Assembly (NCBI RefSeq): GCF_032884065.1
Contig: NW_027063379.1
Location: 1,489,869-1,553,868, forward strand
Length of the DNA stretch: 64,000 nt
DNA from: Artemia franciscana
Taxonomy: Eukaryota > Arthropoda > Branchiopoda > Anostraca > Artemiidae
Direction: 5' to 3'
Below the pieces are notes generated by a model. It did no database searches and had not been told where the DNA came from. It saw only the letters and a program-made list of their open reading frames with translations. The position numbers and the translations under genes are program-made. This document shows, piece by piece, positions 1-10,741 of the stretch (the stretch's first letter is position 1; each line of letters starts with the position of its first letter).

Positions 1-1204
1 ATTGATTATGAAGCTGTATGTAGAGATTTAGCATGTATTAACTGGAGTTTTACTGCAGATGATGATCTTGACCCTTCTTGACATATCTGCAAAACTTTAT
101 TACTTGGTGCTGAAATGAGACATACTAGCATCAGGACGATAAACAGCCTAAAACACTGCCATATCCAAATCCTTTTACTTGTAATCTCATCCAAAAAAAA
201 AAAAAAATCCAAAGCATGGAAAAAGTATTGCAAAGATAGGAACTCCTGTAACTTCAGAAGGTACCAGGAACACAGAAATCTTGTAACAAATGAAATAAAA
301 AAAAATTAAAACAAAATTATGAAAACAAACTGGCTCAACAAATCAAGGTAAATCCCAAACTCTTTTGGAGGCATGTTTTTTACTGAAAAACCAGACAGAC
401 AATCAGTTTCAAATTTGTGGGAAAATAGACATGTGATATCCACACCTGATAGAAAAGCAGAAGTCTTCAACAGACAATTTTCCTCAGTAATTCTTGGTGG
501 TCAGGATGTCCCAAACCCCTACATTCTTTTCTTACCCTATCACTGCTGCTATGCATGGTGAATAAGAAACTTGCTTCAATTAATGTAAATAAATCTAATA
601 TTCATCCTTGGCTTCTCAAACAGATATTATAGCTGCCCCATTAGCTATAATCTTCAAAAGTTCAATCTAGGCTACACAACTTCCAGTGAATTGGAAAAAA
701 GCATACATAACTCCAGTTTTCAAAAAGGGAAAAAGAAATTCTACAGCAAATTACAGGTCAATCAGTAATACCTCTTCTGTTGTCAACGTGATTGATGGAT
801 TACTAGATGATATTATTATTAAAAATCTTGAAAAGAATGGTATCCTTCAACATTCTCAACATGGTTTCCAAAGTGGTAGATCTGTTGACACAAATTTACT
901 GCAATCTTACAATCTGGTTACAGATCTAAGAGACAAGGGAGTCCCTGTTGATGTTTCCCTCTTTAATCTAGCAGAAACCTTTGATAGGGTCTGCCACAGG
1001 AGACTAATTTACAAGTTACATGCTGCAGAAATAAACAACCAACTTGTTGGCTGGATTAAGGCATTTCTTGCTGAAAGGACTCAACAGGTCAGAATATTCA
1101 CATATGGAATACTAATTCATTCCAATTCATTGCTAGTCATGAGTGGTGTGTTGCAAGGTCCTATCCTTGACCCTACCCTCTTCAATATTCTTATTAATGA
1201 ATAG
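1..1204 (+). mobile_element. LINE-a fragment (copy A): endonuclease-RT linker and first half of RT
   Basis: Reading frames in pieces show a basic linker followed by RT fingers and palm: an NYR-SISN block near 755, an HGFQSGRS block near 860, and motif A near 960-985. Motif B (VLQGPILDP) is near 1,150, and the frame ends at LFNILINE before any F/Y-A-D-D motif C. Motif A reads FNLAETFD, so the usual catalytic Asp is Asn. The same change is in the B copy, so this copy was dead before duplication. CR1/L2/Jockey-type non-LTR retrotransposon; exact clade uncertain. Confidence 0.8.
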
Positions 1205-3044
1205 CTCTTAAGACTTTTTGAGCTCTTAAAAATGACAAATTTTCAATTAAAGTATGAGTTATTGGTCATTTTTGACAAAATAATACTATATTTTCTCAGT
1301 GCCAAAATTATTCATAGTTAGGTTAGGTCAAAAAGTGCTTAAATTTGAATTTGCAATATAAGTAATATTAATAACTGCTTAAAAACTGCCTTTTCACCTA
1401 TATGTGAAAAAATATCAAAGCTGACAGAAGAAATATGGAGAACAGAAAAACAGAAGAAATTGTTTTCAATATTTTATACAACTTCATTGTGATAAAACAA
1501 TACATATGGATTATTTAAAAAATGGATTTGTAATCAAAAAGTAAATTTAAAATCCATGGTTTAAGCCTTTTTTATATGCAAAAACTAGAAAATTTTTGGT
1601 TAACTCCTAGAAATTTGTTGACTTGGTAAGTCTACAACTGTTGAAATTTTGACTAAAAAACATTTTACCTGTATTTTCAGTTATTAGTTTCTTTTCTCGT
1701 GCTTAGTTCTGAAAATTTAATTCCTGCTATTTTAGAAGAACTTTTAGCCATATCAATGGGCTTTTTTCAAAATTTGGGAAATGCATTTGCATATCCTTAA
1801 TACCTTATAAAATGGGATTGAGTAAAGTTGTGAAGCTGAAAGCAGTTTTGTTGTAGGCTAACTCATTAAAGCAGAATATCTATTTTGCAAGGTTTTACTT
1901 TATAATACAAAGGTTTTTAAAGTTCAGCAAAGGCTAGAACCCTCTAAGGGGAGAAGGAGTGGAGGAAGGTATTTTGGGTAAAATTCTAGTTAATTGAGAT
2001 CTTGCTATCTTTGAAAGGGTTTAGGTTAGGAAAATGAAACTTTCAGGAATGGGTCTATAGGCTAAAATATGTCCCAGGAAGATATTTTAAAGTAGGGTCT
2101 ACCCACCTCTACTCCTCCCTTTAAAGGGCTCTAAAATTTGCCTACATGACAGGTCTATACCTATTGAAATTTTGACAAATAAACATGTTACCTTAATTTT
2201 AAGTTACTAGGCCTAGTTGCTTTTTCTCTGCCTTTAGTTCTGAAAATGCAATTCCTGTTATTTGAGTAGAATTTTGAGGCATATCAATGGTTTTTTTTAT
2301 AATTTATGAAATGTATTTGCATATCTTTAAAACCTTATAAAATGGAATTGAGCAAAGTTATGAAGCTGAAAACAATTTTGTTGTGCTTTAATTAAGCAGA
2401 AGATCTATTTTGCAAGGTTTCACTTTTATAACACACATATTTTTAAAGGTCAGGGCCCCCTAGAGGGAGAAGGAGTGGAGGTGGTTACTTTAAAATAGCC
2501 TACCTTCCTGGGAGATACTTTAGCCTGTAGACCCATTTCTGAAAGTTTCATTTTCCCAACCTAAACCCTTTCTAAGATAGGCTAGCAAGAAATCAATTAG
2601 CAGTTTTGTTGTAGGCTAACTCATTAAAGCAGAATATCTATTTTGCATATCTATTTATTCTCTTATTTTTTAAATCATTCCTACTCCTACTGGAAACACA
2701 AATGATAGCCAACACACATATGTCAAACCCTGTTAATACAAACACTTAAATTGAATACTGACTCTTCGATTGGAACAATTGTTACTGGTTCTTCTTTTGT
2801 TGGTTTCATCTCCATTTTTCTTTTTCTTAACAAAATGCCAAAATTCCCTTTTTCTTCTTCTTTATTTCTATTCTACGCTTGGTCGACCACTTAAAACAGT
2901 GTTTCTAATTTTCACTTCAATTCATGATTTTTAATATAAAAACGATAAATTGGCCTCAGGTCTGGTAAAAAAAAATTTCGGTAAAACTGTTTTTCATTTT
3001 ATGTTCTGGCTTTGGAGATGTTTACTCAACTTACGAGTAATCAT
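1205..3044. repeat. Dispersed repeat family R1, two units, with an internal 758-bp insertion relative to copy B
   Basis: There is no gene here. Two diverged units of one non-coding repeat lie at about 1,590-1,890 and 2,130-2,650. Both contain the phrase around 'gttctgaaaat.caattcctg' and a block ending 'aaccttataaaatgg.attgag'. Related units occur at about 22,490-22,780, 47,770-48,270 and, inverted, 60,010-60,330. A 49-bp direct repeat at 1,841-1,889 and 2,599-2,647 brackets a segment absent from copy B. Confidence 0.75.
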
Positions 3045-3165
3045 TAAAATGCGATTCTTTTGATGTAGCTATTGGTACCAAAATTCCATTTTTTTAGAGT
3101 TTTGGTTACTATTGAGCTGGGTCGCTCCTTACTACAGTTTTTTACCACGAACTGTTTTATTCGTA
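3045..3165 (-). repeat. Fragment of dispersed repeat family X
   Basis: This stretch is the reverse complement of about 40,893-40,990. It shares phrases around 'gtagctattggtacca' and 'ggtcgctccttactacag'. It lies just upstream of LINE-b ORF1 and also occurs in copy B at about 23,215-23,335. Longer plus-oriented members are at 15,160-15,660 and 40,893-41,480. Confidence 0.7.
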
Positions 3166-3412
3166 TAAGAAAAACTGTGATTGTGGCAACAAATCAAGGC
3201 GAGCTAAACCCCAAAACCGTATTATTGCCACTCTTCCCTACCGAATCTATCTTCTTTATGCTTGCTCAGTCATTCACTAGCTATTGAAGAGTGAACTCCT
3301 ATAATCGGATTACTTTTTCAAGTTAAAAGGATTAAATTTGATATTGTTTTGGACTTTTTATTGCGTAATTTGATGCAATAATAGACTTCTACGTGCGGAT
3401 TATAGCAATTAT

Positions 3413-3921
3413 TATGGCGATCACTCAAGCAAAGTTTGATGAAGGAATGAAACGGCTTCAGGCGTCACTGGATAAAATATTAGCAGAACAGAAAAGTTTT
3501 TCGGTCTCAATAGTTGCTCTTCAAGACGAAGTTTCAAGACGTAATGTCTCTTCTTTCTGACAAATTGCAAGTTACCGAGGACATTTCTCTTACAAAGTGT
3601 TATCGCCTTAAGAGAAATAGCAGTTCAAACATTACTAGTAGGAAAACTAGTGTTCGACCGGCCCCTGTTTTTATATCGCTAGAGACGGATCGTAGCATTC
3701 AGTCGATTCTCAGTGAGGTAAATAAGTTGAAGGGTAGTGGAATTCGCATTTGCAGTGATCTCCCACCAAAGCTAAATTTTCTATGGAATGAGCTATTGTC
3801 TAAGGGAAAGGAGATGCGTGACTCAGGTTTGGTTCATCTTACGCGTATTAAACAAAACGGGAGCAAATTATCACTAGAATGTAAAAAGTCTCCGTCTTCA
3901 CAGTGGGTTAAGATTGACTAG
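3413..3921 (+). pseudogene. LINE-b ORF1, copy A
   Basis: The ATG at 3,413 opens a coiled-coil-like start (MAITQAKFDEGMKRLQ). The frame stops near 3,558, and the rest continues in another frame (3,514-3,921), so there is a frameshift around 3,520-3,555. The second part holds the L1/CR1 ORF1-type C-terminal pattern: VFISLETD, then GIRICSDLPP, then the 'KEMRDSG..HLTRIKQNGSKL' block, which in this family is the C-terminal RNA-binding domain. The protein would act as an RNA chaperone in the LINE RNP. The same frameshift is in copy B. Confidence 0.7.
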
Positions 3922-3926
3922 TTACG

Positions 3927-4335
3927 GTGATTAATAATGACATTTCATTTGGTGAGATTACTTTTATTATTTTACAATATGTAATGTTTCTCTGTTCATA
4001 CGATAGCTTTTTTTTCCTCTGTAGGGAAAAAATATTCTATTTTTTGTCCCTCTGTAGCTTATTATGTGTTTATTTTATGTCTTTTTCTTTCTTTTTTTGT
4101 GTGTGGTTCTATTTGTATGAAATAATTGAGTGCAATAATTTTTCAGTGTCCGCATTTCATCTTACAATGAATATGTTCCATTTCTCTCTCCTGTTTCTAT
4201 TTATTTTCAAGCAGTTTTTTCTTTCATTATTTTCGAGTTCTCACTGGTTCAGTTGTTTTTGCTACTTTAAGACTCAGATGGTATGCAATTCGCGAGAGTT
4301 TCTGCTAGTTCGGATCATAATTCTGATTTTGTACA
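3927..4335. other. T-rich spacer between LINE-b ORF1 and ORF2
   Basis: A long open frame here is Phe-rich only because the DNA is T-rich. It has no recognisable domain and is not conserved as a frame in copy B. I treat it as the inter-ORF spacer. Confidence 0.6.
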
Positions 4336-7300
4336 TTGGATGATAATTGTATTGGGGATAGACTGAGATACCTTGAGTCTAACCCTTTTGATTTTTCCAT
4401 ATTCCAGAGCCATGATAAATTTTCAGGAAATAAGATAATTGACGGTGGGTTAATTAACTTTCCAAATTGTAAATATAAATTACCTTCCGAAGTTTCTTAT
4501 CTTCCCAGTACCGGTGTTGTGAGAACAGGATTTTTAAATTGTAGGGTTTTTTTTAGTTCACAGGATGATCTTGTCGATGTAGTTCATAAACTATCTTGTC
4601 ATGTCGTTGAATTCTGTGAGACTTTTCTGACAGACCTGACTCCTCAGGTTGTTTTTCCTGGATATCAATTTATTTTTAAAAACCGATTGACTAGGCGCCA
4701 GGGTGGTTTAGCAGTACTAGTTAAAGAAGGTATCTCTTTTCGACGCATTGCAAATCTGGAAGGTTCTCACGAGGAAATGCTTTTTGAAGTAATGATGACT
4801 GAAATTAGTCTTGGAAAAAAAGATGTTTTTTTTGCGTAGTATACCGACCGCCTTCTTCTCCAGTCAAATCTTTCCTCTCTAAACTCTATGATTTTTGCAT
4901 CAACCCCATTTTCAAAATAAAGATGTAATCCTTTCTGGAGATTTCAATATTGACCTTCTAGAAGCTTCAAATGAATCCTCTGTTGAGTTATTGTCTTCTT
5001 GCTTTTCTGCGTGTCTGCTTCCTACTTGCCTGATACCTACAAGAATTTCACCTAGTTCTGCTTCTCTCATTGATAATATTTTTACATCTTTACCTATTCA
5101 AGCAAATTTTGCTGTTTTAAGTGATATATCGGATCATTTCCTACTGGTTTCAGACTTAGCTCTTACTTATAAAATACCACAGGTAAGTAAGGAACGTCAA
5201 GGACGGTTAATAAATAAAATAACATTAAAGCACCTGAATGAAAGCCTTGGACTATTGGATTGGCAAGAGGTAATATCCACGGAGGATAGAGATATGGCAA
5301 CTGATAATTTTCTAAGAAATTTCAATTGCTGCCTTGATTCTAGTTGCCCATTTGTTACGATTAAAATTTGCAGAGAAAAATTTCTTATAAGGCCATGGAT
5401 AACGTCTGGAATTTTGATATCAATTAAGAAAAAAATCAGTTATTTAAAAAGCAGTTAAAGAATCAAACTGATTATAATATTACAAATTTTAGAATTTTCA
5501 AAAATAAATTAATCACAATGATACGTTTGTCGAAACAATTGTATTATAAAAAGTCTTTCGAAGAAGCTAAAAATTCTCCTCGTAAAACGTGGTCTTTAAT
5601 TAATTATTTTATAAAAAAAAGTAAGTAAGTCGAATTTTCCTGAAGTTATTAGTTTAGAAGATGGTTCGACTACTAATAAATCGGAGAAAGTGGCTGATAT
5701 TTTGAATACTTATTTTGCTAAAGGAAAGAAAATTGTTTCATCAGTAATGAACCAGTTTGATTCACGTAGTAATAAACATTTTTCTTCATACCTTCCATCT
5801 CCTCAAAGTAATTCAATTTTTCTCGGGCCTATTTCTCATTCTGAAATAACAAAAATTGTGTGTGATCTAAATCCAGTTAATGCAGCGGGAATTGACGGGT
5901 CTAGTTCTAAAACTGTTAAAGAAATACCTTCTGCAATAATATTACCATTACAGCATATAATTAATCTTTCATTAAAAATTGGAGTTTTCCCATCTGCTTT
6001 TAAAGAAGCGCAGATAGTTCCGCTTCACAAAGGCGACTCTCCTGAAAATCCATCAAATTACCGCCCTATTTCTATTCTGTCAGCATTTTCTAAAATATTT
6101 GAGAAGGCAATTTATAAGAGGTTTTATGACTTTCTTAAATCGTCTAATTTCTTCACAAATTCCCAGTTTGGTTTCCGGTCTGGACACAACACTGAACATG
6201 CTATCGTTGCTCTCATCCAATATATTCATGAATGCTTAGATAGAGATGAAATTCCAGCAACAATATATTTAGATTTAAAAAAAGCATTCGATACAATATC
6301 CCATTGTATTCTTTTTAGTAAATTGGATAATTTTGGTGTTCGTGGACCGGCGTTGGATCTAGTTAAATCTTATCTTGATAAGAGAAGGCAACGATTAGAT
6401 GGAGGCAATTTCCTCTCTTCACCTGTACCTCAGTCTTCGAAGGTTGGGGTACCTCAGGGCTCTGTCCTAGGTCCTCTCCTTTTTTAATTTATATAAATGA
6501 TTTTCGCCGCGCTTTTACATCCCCGTGTCTCAACACAGATTTTGCTGATGATACGGCAGTATCAATTTCTGAAAAGAATGACGAGGAGCTGGAGGCAAAA
6601 CTGAATACTGCATTTTCTAATGTTCTTGATTGGTGTTCTTCAAATTTTATTGCTTTGAATGTATCAAAAACTAATTTCATAATTTACGGCAGAAAGTCAA
6701 ATATCTGCCCTCGTATTACTCGACTTACTTCTTCAAGTATCTATTATCAATATCTCGTGTGAAAATGATAAAGTACCTTGGACTTGTGATTGACGAAAGC
6801 TTATCTTTTAAAAAACACATTCAAAATCTACGATTAAAGATTTCTAGGTATGTTGGTTTAATGCGAAGGTTGAAGCTTTGTTTGCCCTACTCTGCTTTAC
6901 GAAGTATTTATTTTGCTCTGATTCAGACTAATATTAATTATTGTTCTCTAGTATATTTATCTACATTTAAAAGCCATATTAAACCAATACAGATTTTATA
7001 AAATAAAGCCCTAAGAATCCTGAAACTTTTTATTCCATCACCTATTGAACTTCCAAATAAGTCTTCTACTGCATCTTTATACACTTATCTAGATATACTT
7101 CCAGTCTCTCAACAATTTGCTTTTGGAGCAATTCTTTTCAAAATCAATTATGATATTAAGAAATTACCGCCATGTTATCTCCATCAAAGTTTGTTCTCCC
7201 AATCACAAGATTTATATAATTATAACACTCGACAAAAAAAGAATATCTACATTGACAAGTATAATACTGAGAGATCCAAATTCGCTCTGTTTGTGTCAAT

Positions 7301-7391
7301 AGCTCGGTGCTGGGATGCTCACAAGACTCTTATTGATAATTTTTCCTCTATCCATTTAATAAAAAGGAAACTTAAATTTCATTTAGTTTAG
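4336..7391 (+). pseudogene. LINE-b ORF2 (endonuclease-reverse transcriptase), copy A
   Basis: ORF2 starts at a TTG where copy B has ATG (24,462), so the start codon is mutated here. The endonuclease has a QGGLAVLVKEG block near 4,700, GDFNID near 4,940, and the active-site SDH near 5,130. RT has NYRPIS near 6,060, FGFRSGHNTE near 6,170, motif A YLDLKKAFD near 6,265, motif B VPQGSVLGP near 6,450 and motif C FADDT near 6,540. The thumb region runs to 7,391. Several frameshifts break it: near 4,835 (poly-T), 4,895, 5,630, 6,485 (T-run) and 6,735. An in-frame TAA lies near 7,001. Family function is target-primed reverse transcription. Confidence 0.85.
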
Positions 7392-7743
7392 GATTATTTT
7401 TAATTAAGTATCTTTTTAGTAAGGCAAAGTGTTTGTATGGTTCGTTGCTCTGGGTGATTATGAGCTTCTCAGCTATCTTCCAGTATTAATTTATATTTAA
7501 TAATATGGACATTTTTAATTTCTTCAATAGTATTGAATGATCCTGGGCTAGCTTCTACTTTCATATTATTGTTGTGTTATTGTATCTTTGCCGTCATGTT
7601 TATCTTTTTATTGTAGTGTGTTATTATTTTATCTTTGTCTAGGCCTAGATTTTTGAGCTTGTCTCCCCATGAGCCTATGTCATTTATATATACATGTATG
7701 TGCGATTAATAAATAAATGAACTTGAACTTGCTTTTATTTTAG

Positions 7744-7784
<41 letters not shown>

Positions 7785-7790
7785 TTCTTG
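7744..7790. repeat. CT microsatellite (copy A)
   Basis: This is an almost pure TC dinucleotide run directly after the LINE-b 3' end. The equivalents at 27,863-27,926 (B) and 37,267-37,344 (C) differ in length, as expected for replication slippage. Confidence 0.95.
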
Positions 7791-7842
7791 TTATAGCCAT
7801 ACTTATTACCAAATCAAGTAATTTATCGACCGAATTTTCTTG

Positions 7843-8146
7843 GTACATAATTACACAATCATAGTGGCCAAAGACGACAGCAAAGAATCTTTAGTTTTGA
7901 ATCTTCCAAAATGGCGCTATGTTCAAAGTTTTAGCATTTGACCTCCGTATCAAGTAACAGAACCGTTTACTGCATTCGAGAGAAGTTTAATTGAGAACTT
8001 CACAGTTGGATCTGAAGTTTGTCAAGGAGTAAAGGGGTATTGCAATGGTCCACTGAAACCTGGCACCGTCTATAGAATGAAAATCCGAGCTTTTACAACA
8101 AGAACAAAATTTACAGACACTGATTACAGTATCCCCATTAAAACAG
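7843..8146 (+). pseudogene. Dead copy of the receptor tyrosine phosphatase juxtamembrane exon (copy A)
   Basis: This is a 304-nt match to the intact exon at 37,398-37,701, with no net length change. The acceptor context reads TTCTTGG instead of TTCAAGG, so the AG is gone, and a conserved Trp codon (TTTGGCC in C) is TTTGACC, an in-frame TGA. The GT donor after ACAG is kept. Loss of the acceptor plus a stop means it cannot serve as a coding exon. The B copy shares both defects, so A and B descend from one already dead duplicate. Confidence 0.85.
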
Positions 8147-8718
8147 GTGAGTTTTACCATTATGATTAAATAAGTTCTAGGATCACTTTGGCAATACACA
8201 TAATGAAGGGACAAAACGAAGTAATAAAATACTGGTTAATAAATATAGTACGACCAACACTGCAATGCAGTTTAAAAACTGAAAACACAAAAAAATTGCA
8301 GGTCATCCATGGGTTAAAGTTTTTATTTTATTTACATTTGATTTTTTGATTATTTTCCTTTTTCTTATTAGGCTATAATTTAGTACTTTTGGTGTTGTCT
8401 TGCTTGTGTAAATGCTCTTTTATTTGGCATGTTTTGTTTTGTTTTTCATTTATGCTCCGTCTTTTTTATGTTTTCCAGACGAGTTCTAAGCTGATGAATT
8501 AAACAAAAAATGAAAGTTATAATTTGGTGAAATAAACAGGATAAAAAAAGTAGAGCATTTGCCAAGCTTTCGTCAGCATTCAATAGAAAAAAAAGACTAA
8601 CCGTTTGAAGTACCCAAGTTAAAAAAAAGTACATTTTTTAGGTTTTTTTTCCTTTACAAATTGAATTGAAGTATTATTCAAGAGTATATTTCTAATTATT
8701 TGCTTGAACCAAAAAGTA

Positions 8719-9290
8719 ATAAGATAAGATAATATTTATTTTCAAAAGCCTATCACAAGCTCTATAGAGTGGAATTCGCTTTATGTAAAAGCTAAGAAAA
8801 AAAATTCAAACAGTACATTAAGTCAAACAATTAAAATTAAAAAAAAATTAAAAGGCAAAATCATCAAAGATAAAGGGCAAATCAGTAAACATGACAATTA
8901 AATTACAAAAACATTACAGTAAATCAAAAATAAAATCGGCAATAGAAGAAAAGGGGGACTTGGCAAGTACATAATCACAAATTATTATTAAGGTGTTCAA
9001 GAATAAAGGGGATAAAACTTTTACGAAACCTCTCTATAACAGCATGGATCGGAGAGTAAGTTATTATTGCTAAGGAGGCTGACCGGGGGAGTCGGAGTCT
9101 AATGGGATAGTGAAAATCAGGGAGTAAGTCCTCAGTATGGGGATTGGAAATGACTGATTTAGCGAATATCAGGTAAATTTTGTCCCTCCTTTCTTTTAAA
9201 GTGGTAATGCGTGCAGCTTTAAGGAGGAAGGAGTATGGAATTTTGCCTTCTTTGTAAATTATCCTGTAAATGAATCTGATAAGTCATTGT
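8719..9290 (-). mobile_element. LINE-d 3' fragment, copy A: C-terminal end of an RT protein
   Basis: On the minus strand an open stretch from about 9,285 to 8,985 reads like the extreme C-terminus of a LINE ORF2: 'LKERRDKIYLIFAKS', then 'RLRLPRSAS', then 'RFRKSFIPFILEHLN' and a stop. The L..RR, R.R.SFIP and final LN pattern recurs in many LINE C-termini. The element ends in an ATCTT-type repeat tail at 8,719-8,735. Only the 3' end is present, i.e. a 5'-truncated insertion. Equivalents are at 28,866-29,442 and 38,101-38,682. Confidence 0.7.
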
Positions 9291-9359
9291 GTCATATCCT
9301 ACTTGGGTTTAGATCTTGTGTTGTATCTTGTACAATGTTTTCTTCAGGAATTGTATTTA

Positions 9360-9505
9360 TATGAAGATTAGATACTCGAGTCAATGAGTGCTATACATAT
9401 AGTGCTATTAAACCCCAAACTACAATAGTTGACTGCAGTCAAGTCAATCGTAGCTCTTTGTACTATTAAAGTTCTATTAGAGTCAATACTCGAGTCAATG
9501 AGTGA

Positions 9506-9604
<99 letters not shown>

Positions 9605-9665
9605 GTATTAGACCCCAAACTGCAATAGTTGACTGAAGACAAGTCCACCTTAGCTCTAACTGTAA
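9360..9665. repeat. Dimeric repeat with embedded TA microsatellite (copy A)
   Basis: Two related units of about 110-120 bp share 'ccccaaact.caatagttgact' (near 9,413 and 9,613) and 'tactcgagtcaatgag' (near 9,373 and 9,487). A pure TA run occupies 9,511-9,601 between the two halves. Copy C keeps this layout with a longer TA run (38,917-39,043). Copy B lacks the upstream unit, and its TA run (29,442-29,524) follows LINE-d directly. Confidence 0.85.
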
Positions 9666-10240
9666 CTCTGTTATGGTCTGAACGTCGATAGTTCTCTCCT
9701 TTCTATATAAGGCAAATTGTATTTGAATTATAAACATAACTTCATTGAAATCAATGCAATCGTTAAAAATAAAAAAACTCGTAAAAAAGTAATTCTGAAA
9801 ATTATCGAGAAGCTCAAATTATCCTTTTCCAATACTCAGACCTTTTCAAATATCCTTTTCAAAAATCGTAAAAAGCTAATTCCCAAAATTATCACGAAGC
9901 TCAAATTATCCTTTTCCTCATATACTCGGAGATGATCAGAGACACCATTTGTCAACATTTCCGAATGTTGTTAATGCCCAGGGTGTTTTTTCATTGTTGA
10001 AAAAAGTTTGGAAGAATAGGAAGGTAAATCTACGAACCAAAATTAGACTATTAGAAAATACAATATGAAGTAGTGTAAAGAGTGAGACTTTGAATAGATT
10101 GGGATGTGTGAGGGGAGCATGCGTAGCTATGTTGGATTCAGGCAGCATGGTGCTGCAGTGATTTGTTAGTAGTAGTAGTAGTAGTAGACATAGCTGGAAC
10201 TCCTTGTCCTCTGAATTACGAAAAGTCATCTATAGTTGAA
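9666..10240. repeat. Dispersed repeat with AGT trinucleotide run (copy A)
   Basis: Non-coding sequence with short internal direct repeats ('aagctcaaattatccttttcc' type, three times between 9,810 and 9,920) and a run of AGT near 10,167-10,189. The part around 10,090-10,190 is a diverged inverted relative of 44,120-44,230 (shared 'cactgcag.acca'), so it belongs to a dispersed family. Equivalent B sequence at 29,603-30,060 is also present inverted at 33,720-34,178. Confidence 0.65.
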
Positions 10241-10264
10241 AAAAAGTAAATTCAATTTAAAACA

Positions 10265-10738
10265 ATCAAAATGTAAATATTTAATATTATACAAAGTTAA
10301 TGAAAAACAATTACTAAAATTAAAATTGATTAAAAATAAAATCAGTATAAGTTAAAATCATAATGATTAAAATTATCCTTATTCTTTGGCGTGCATCTAG
10401 TTTCCTTTTCCTTTTCTGCTCTGTCTCTCTTTTACCTAGTCGAATTGGGATTTGATCACCACTTTAATCTCAGCTAGGTATATATTCAATCAGCTAGGTA
10501 AATAATCAAAGTTAAAATATTTAATATGATACAAAGCTAATGAAAAATAATAATACTAAAATTAAAATTGATTAAAAATAAAATCAGTACAAGTTAAAAT
10601 CATAATGATTAAAATTATCCTTATTCTCTGGGCTGCATATAGTTTCCTTTTCCTGTTTTGCTTTGCCCATCTTTTACCTAGTCGAATTGGGATTTGATAA
10701 GAGCTGTAATCTCAGCTAGGTGATTGAAGTAGAAACAA
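10265..10738. repeat. Two-unit direct repeat of about 242 bp (copy A)
   Basis: Two adjacent units start 'aaatatttaatat.atacaaag' near 10,274 and 10,516. Both end with 'acctagtcgaattggga' and 'ctcagctaggt'. They are also present as a pair in copies B (30,140-30,600) and C (39,735-40,202), so the duplication predates the segmental copies. Confidence 0.85.
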
Positions 10739-10741
10739 TCA

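Larger units (their letters stand above)
3413..7731 (+). mobile_element. LINE-b, copy A (two-ORF APE-type LINE, near full length, broken)
   Basis: The order is ORF1, a T-rich spacer, ORF2 (endonuclease then RT), and a 3' end reading AATAAATGAACTTGAACTTG. The short tandem 3' tail and the RT wording (YLDLKKAFD, VPQGSVLGPLL, FADDT) fit the CR1/L2/Jockey group. The 5' end is not defined; I start at the ORF1 ATG. The element lies immediately upstream of the phosphatase exon in all three segmental copies, so it inserted before they were duplicated. Copy A is broken in both ORFs. Confidence 0.85.

Noticed and set aside
3072-3287. 71-residue frame (MVPKFHFF...) conserved in copies A and B
   Set aside because: Conservation only reflects the recent duplication; the first part is an inverted fragment of dispersed repeat X.
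3927-4343. 138-residue Phe-rich frame that looks like a membrane protein
   Set aside because: Hydrophobicity comes from T-rich DNA; the frame is not kept in copy B and it lies in the LINE-b inter-ORF spacer.
9466-9737. Open frames of alternating Ile-Tyr on both strands (also near 29,450 and 38,950)
   Set aside because: They are translations of the pure TA microsatellite.
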